The position numbers and the translations under genes were made by a program. Positions 5,247-7,237 of a stretch of 7,237 bases of DNA are shown in pieces. Below the pieces are notes generated by a model. That model saw only the letters and a program-made list of their open reading frames with translations, did no database searches and was not told where the DNA came from. The DNA is from Fibrobacter sp. Its GTDB lineage: Bacteria; Fibrobacterota; Fibrobacteria; Fibrobacterales; Fibrobacteraceae. Position 1 is the first letter of the stretch; every line of letters begins with the position of its first letter. The DNA is taken from the NCBI GenBank assembly GCA_012841225.1, contig DUVD01000306.1:1-7237 (forward strand), in the 5' to 3' direction.

Positions 5247-5699
5247 GTGTTGAAGAAGAATATACTGTTTGTTTGTTTGGGTAACATTTGTCGATCACCA
5301 GCAGGGGAGGGCATTGCTCGCGTATTATGTCAAGATTTGGATAGCATTGGGAAAATAGACTCAGCTGGTCTTGGGGATTGGCATATTGGGCATCCTCCTC
5401 ATAAAACCATGCGCCGCGTCGCGGCAGAAAGAGGCTTTCCCATTGATGACTTAAAAGCTCGGATTGTGGTGCCAGAAGATTTTAATGCCTTTGATTTTAT
5501 TTTAGCGATGGATCAAAATAATCTTAAGCATTTGCTTGAAATGCAAAATCGAGTTGGTGGTAAAGCTCAAGTGAGAATGCTCTACGACGACAAAACCTCT
5601 GTTCCTGATCCTTATTATGGCCCTGAAGAAGGCTTTTACGAGAGTTTCGATATCATAAATAGAGGTGTTACCTTATTTTTACGCTCTTTTTCACAATAA
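5247..5699 (+). CDS. Low-molecular-weight protein tyrosine phosphatase
   Basis: This 150-residue cytoplasmic enzyme (EC 3.1.3.48 family) has the P-loop signature at its N-terminus: CLGNICRSPAGEG, with nucleophile Cys10, Asn13, Arg16 and Ser17 (C-x5-R-S). The general-acid loop DPYYG is near the C-terminus (Asp121, with Tyr123 and Tyr124). Length and motif order fit the family. Bacterial members act on phosphotyrosine of exopolysaccharide kinases or on small phosphoesters; the substrate cannot be told here, and no kinase or capsule gene is nearby. I chose the GTG at 5247 because AGGAG (5237-5241) lies five bases upstream. A TTG at 5250 is also possible. The gene heads a plus-strand run with the phosphoesterase and rlmH, and is divergent from the FKBP gene. 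I could not identify its promoter; it must overlap the FKBP promoter or the FKBP 5' coding end. Confidence 0.93.
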   Translation: MLKKNILFVCLGNICRSPAGEGIARVLCQDLDSIGKIDSAGLGDWHIGHPPHKTMRRVAAERGFPIDDLKARIVVPEDFNAFDFILAMDQNNLKHLLEMQNRVGGKAQVRMLYDDKTSVPDPYYGPEEGFYESFDIINRGVTLFLRSFSQ

Positions 5700-5727
5700 G
5701 TGCCTAAGCTTTTTTTATATTACATTT

Positions 5728-6456
5728 ATGATTTATGGAGTTTTTTCAGATATTCATGCTAACGAAACGGCGCTGATCGCTGTGCTTAGTTCTATGCAAA
5801 AATTTGGCGTCGAACGTCGTGTTTGCTTAGGGGATTTAGTTGGCTACGGTGTTGATGTTAATGAGTGTGTTTCACTAACAAAAGATAACTCGGATGTCTG
5901 CTTGGTGGGCAATCACGACAGTGTTGCCATTCGATGGGAGTCTTCGGCTGGGTTTAACCCTTACGCCAAAAAAGTAATTGAATGGACTCAAGAGGTGATC
6001 TCGGAAGAGTCTGCTACTTATATTAAGTCGCTTCCTTACATGTTCGAAGAAAACGACGCTTGCTTTGTGCATGCATCACCAATGTCTCCAGCCGATTGGA
6101 TTTATGTGACCGACCTCGAAGATGCCCTAGACGCTTTCGATCACTTTTCAGATTCTTTTTGTTTTGTGGGTCACACGCATACTCCTATTATTGTTGCCAT
6201 GAAAGACCTTGCTATCCCTAAAGTCATCGAAGAAAAAAAATACCGCATTGAAGGCAGCGAACGCTTGTTAGTAAATGTAGGGAGCGTTGGTCAACCTCGA
6301 GATAGAGACCCGCGTGCCTCATGGTGCTTGTTTGACTCCGTTGAAAAAACAGTCGAGATTATCCGCGTCGAGTACAATATTGCCGAAACGCAAAGAAGAA
6401 TGCGTGAGGTTGGATCTCCTGACTTTTTAGTGGAGCGTTTGGGAGTAGGGCGTTGA
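5728..6456 (+). CDS. Metallophosphoesterase, YfcE/MJ0936-type
   Basis: The 242 residues hold the full set of calcineurin-like metal-binding motifs in order: SDIHAN (Asp8, His10), GDLVGYG (Asp36), GNHD (Asn62, His63), VHASP (His115) and GHTHTP (His149, His151). The NVGSVGQPRDRDPRASW segment at 183-199 is typical of small bacterial and archaeal phosphodiesterases in this group. It probably hydrolyses a phosphodiester or phosphomonoester with two divalent metals in the cytoplasm; the natural substrate is unknown for most of the family. I chose the ATG at 5728 because MIYGVFSDIHAN begins the first strand directly. A longer in-frame start at 5665 would overlap the phosphatase gene and add unrelated residues. 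There is no ribosome binding site, but a -10-like TATATT (5716-5721) lies six bases upstream. Its stop codon overlaps the rlmH start. Confidence 0.9.
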   Translation: MIYGVFSDIHANETALIAVLSSMQKFGVERRVCLGDLVGYGVDVNECVSLTKDNSDVCLVGNHDSVAIRWESSAGFNPYAKKVIEWTQEVISEESATYIKSLPYMFEENDACFVHASPMSPADWIYVTDLEDALDAFDHFSDSFCFVGHTHTPIIVAMKDLAIPKVIEEKKYRIEGSERLLVNVGSVGQPRDRDPRASWCLFDSVEKTVEIIRVEYNIAETQRRMREVGSPDFLVERLGVGR

Positions 6457-6911
6457 AATGGACGCTTTGCGTATTTGGTAAAGCGGGTTCCTCTTTTGCC
6501 GCCGATGAAGTCTCTAAATTTGAAAAACGCCTTCGCCCTTTTGTCTCTTTTGATATCGTCGAAATTAAAGAATCAAAGCGAATTGATAAAGCACGAGGCC
6601 TCGACGAAGAAGCGGCAGAGTTTATCAAACGATTTCCAAAAAATGCTTTTACTTGGGTTGCCTTAGCCGAAGAAGGGAAGTTGATGAACACGCTGCAACT
6701 TGCCAAATGGACTGAACAAAAGGCATCTGTGCCTTGCGTCTTTTTAATTGGCTCGGCTTATGGAATTTCGCCTTCTATTAAAGAAAATGCCGACTTGTTG
6801 TTGTCTCTTTCTCCACTCACTTTTACGCACGATCACGCGCGAGTCCTTTTGGCAGAGCAACTCTATCGTTGCGCTATGGTGCATCGCAATCACCCGTACC
6901 ACCACGTATAA
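6453..6911 (+). CDS. rlmH: 23S rRNA (pseudouridine-1915-N3)-methyltransferase
   Basis: RlmH (EC 2.1.1.177) is a small knotted SPOUT methyltransferase that uses S-adenosylmethionine to methylate pseudouridine 1915 in helix 69 of 23S rRNA on assembled 70S ribosomes. The 152 residues match the family's roughly 155. The C-terminal half is diagnostic: FLIGSAYGISPSIKENADLLLSLSPLTFTHDHARVLLAEQLYRC, then NHPYHHV, parallel to E. coli [22 protein letters not shown] and NHPYHRE. The SAM-loop reads IGSAYG where most members have IGG-x-x-G, a small substitution. I chose the TTG at 6453, which overlaps the upstream stop as TTGA and has GGGAG (6441-6445) seven bases away. No in-frame ATG lies near the conserved start. 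It is the last gene of the plus-strand run and ends at a bidirectional terminator 72 bases downstream. Confidence 0.94.
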   Translation: MKWTLCVFGKAGSSFAADEVSKFEKRLRPFVSFDIVEIKESKRIDKARGLDEEAAEFIKRFPKNAFTWVALAEEGKLMNTLQLAKWTEQKASVPCVFLIGSAYGISPSIKENADLLLSLSPLTFTHDHARVLLAEQLYRCAMVHRNHPYHHV

Positions 6912-6983
6912 ATTTATTTTAAACGCAGCCAAATACTTAAGACTGCAACAAAATTGAATTCAAACTTCGTTTCAAATTCGGGC

Positions 6984-7015
6984 AAAAAAAAACACCTGAA
7001 TGCTCAGGTGCTTTT
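6984..7015. terminator. Bidirectional terminator between rlmH and the right-edge gene
   Basis: CACCTGA (6993-6999) pairs with TCAGGTG (7004-7010) around an ATGC loop. Nine As precede the stem, giving a strong nine-T tract for the minus-strand gene at 7028. On the plus strand CTTTTG follows, with a further T-run from 7020, so it can also end the rlmH transcript. Confidence 0.88.
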
Positions 7016-7027
7016 GTGATTTTTTTT

Positions 7028-7237
7028 TTACTTCATGAACTTAGCCGCTTGGACTATGGAGAAAACCATTCCAGGCCTTAAGTATTTACCCGCTGTGTAT
7101 TTAAGAGCGGTGTTATGAAGCAAAGTAAAGAGGATGTCGCCATCGACTTTTTCGGATTGAATAATCGTTTTATAAGTCTTTTTAAAGGCTGCTGCGCTTC
7201 TTGTTAATGTAGGCGAAATTCGACTGTCGGGCAAAAG
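7028..7237 (-). CDS. C-terminal fragment of an unrecognised protein (runs off right edge)
   Basis: An open frame enters from the right edge on the minus strand and ends with TAA at 7028, giving 69 residues without a convincing start. It begins LLPDSRISPTLTRSAAAFKK and ends VFSIVQAAKFMK. It has many Lys/Thr/Ala residues, no Cys, and a mostly helical look. I do not recognise it. The arrangement of aromatic and helical residues faintly recalls the tail of HdrC/GlpC-like iron-sulfur subunits, but no cluster motif is visible, so this is only a guess. The strong minus-strand terminator just downstream (6984-7010) supports a real gene ending here. The only candidate start in the window is a TTG at 7234, which has no room for a ribosome binding site, so the gene almost certainly continues beyond the window. 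Confidence 0.65.
   Translation of the reverse strand, partial: LLPDSRISPTLTRSAAAFKKTYKTIIQSEKVDGDILFTLLHNTALKYTAGKYLRPGMVFSIVQAAKFMK

Noticed and set aside
5198..5314. Longer FKBP start at 5314 (39 extra residues)
   Set aside because: The extension is antisense to the phosphatase P-loop codons and lies upstream of the predicted FKBP promoter.
5665..5727. Longer metallophosphoesterase start at 5665
   Set aside because: The extra 21 residues overlap the phosphatase gene and precede the first beta strand (MIYGVFSDIH), where family members begin.
1..7237. A defence system, mobile element or biosynthetic cluster
   Set aside because: The recognisable genes are housekeeping functions with ordinary spacing; no transposase, integrase, nuclease, toxin or synthase motif was seen.

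Overview
The window reads as chromosomal housekeeping sequence from a Gram-negative anaerobe, most likely a member of the Fibrobacter lineage. The strongest pointer is the left edge. A partial lexA gene has a textbook sigma-70-type promoter, and its -35/-10 spacer holds an exact match to TGC-N-C-N4-GTGCA, the LexA box I recall being described for Fibrobacter succinogenes. An oxygen-sensitive, class I-type hybrid cluster protein and a meso-diaminopimelate dehydrogenase fit an anaerobic, meso-DAP-making bacterium, but neither is diagnostic. I saw no tRNA, rRNA, insertion sequence, integrase, phage gene or CRISPR array.

Layout, left to right. (1) 1-155, minus: N-terminus of lexA with its autoregulated promoter (178-206). 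(2) 207-474: a long non-coding stretch. Its right part (about 303-455) contains several nested inverted repeats and looks like a structured 5' leader for the next gene. (3) 475-1122, plus: a small orphan protein with one N-terminal membrane anchor and a long disordered Arg/Asn/Asp-rich tail, closed by a strong terminator (1146-1174). (4) 1206-2837, plus: hcp (hybrid cluster protein), whose terminator lies inside the 3' coding end of the convergent ddh gene. (5) Minus-strand genes 2854-5197: a SlyD-type FKBP prolyl isomerase is translationally coupled (TAATG) to rpiA. A perfect hairpin terminator follows, then ddh (meso-DAP dehydrogenase). (6) Plus-strand run 5247-6911: low-molecular-weight protein tyrosine phosphatase, a YfcE/MJ0936-type metallophosphoesterase, and rlmH, tightly packed and probably one operon. 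(7) 6984-7015: a bidirectional terminator. (8) 7028-7237, minus: the C-terminal end of an unrecognised protein running off the right edge.

The genes do not form a single pathway. They cover DNA-damage regulation (lexA), nitrosative-stress detoxification (hcp), the pentose phosphate pathway (rpiA), lysine/peptidoglycan precursor synthesis (ddh), protein folding (FKBP), phosphate-ester signalling or turnover (phosphatase and phosphoesterase) and ribosome maturation (rlmH). I do not see an obvious new multi-gene system. The items most worth a second look are the structured leader in front of the orphan membrane-anchored protein, the Fibrobacter-type LexA operator, two genes that lack a ribosome binding site and have -10-like boxes right at their start codons, and terminators placed only 30-40 bases upstream of hcp and ddh.
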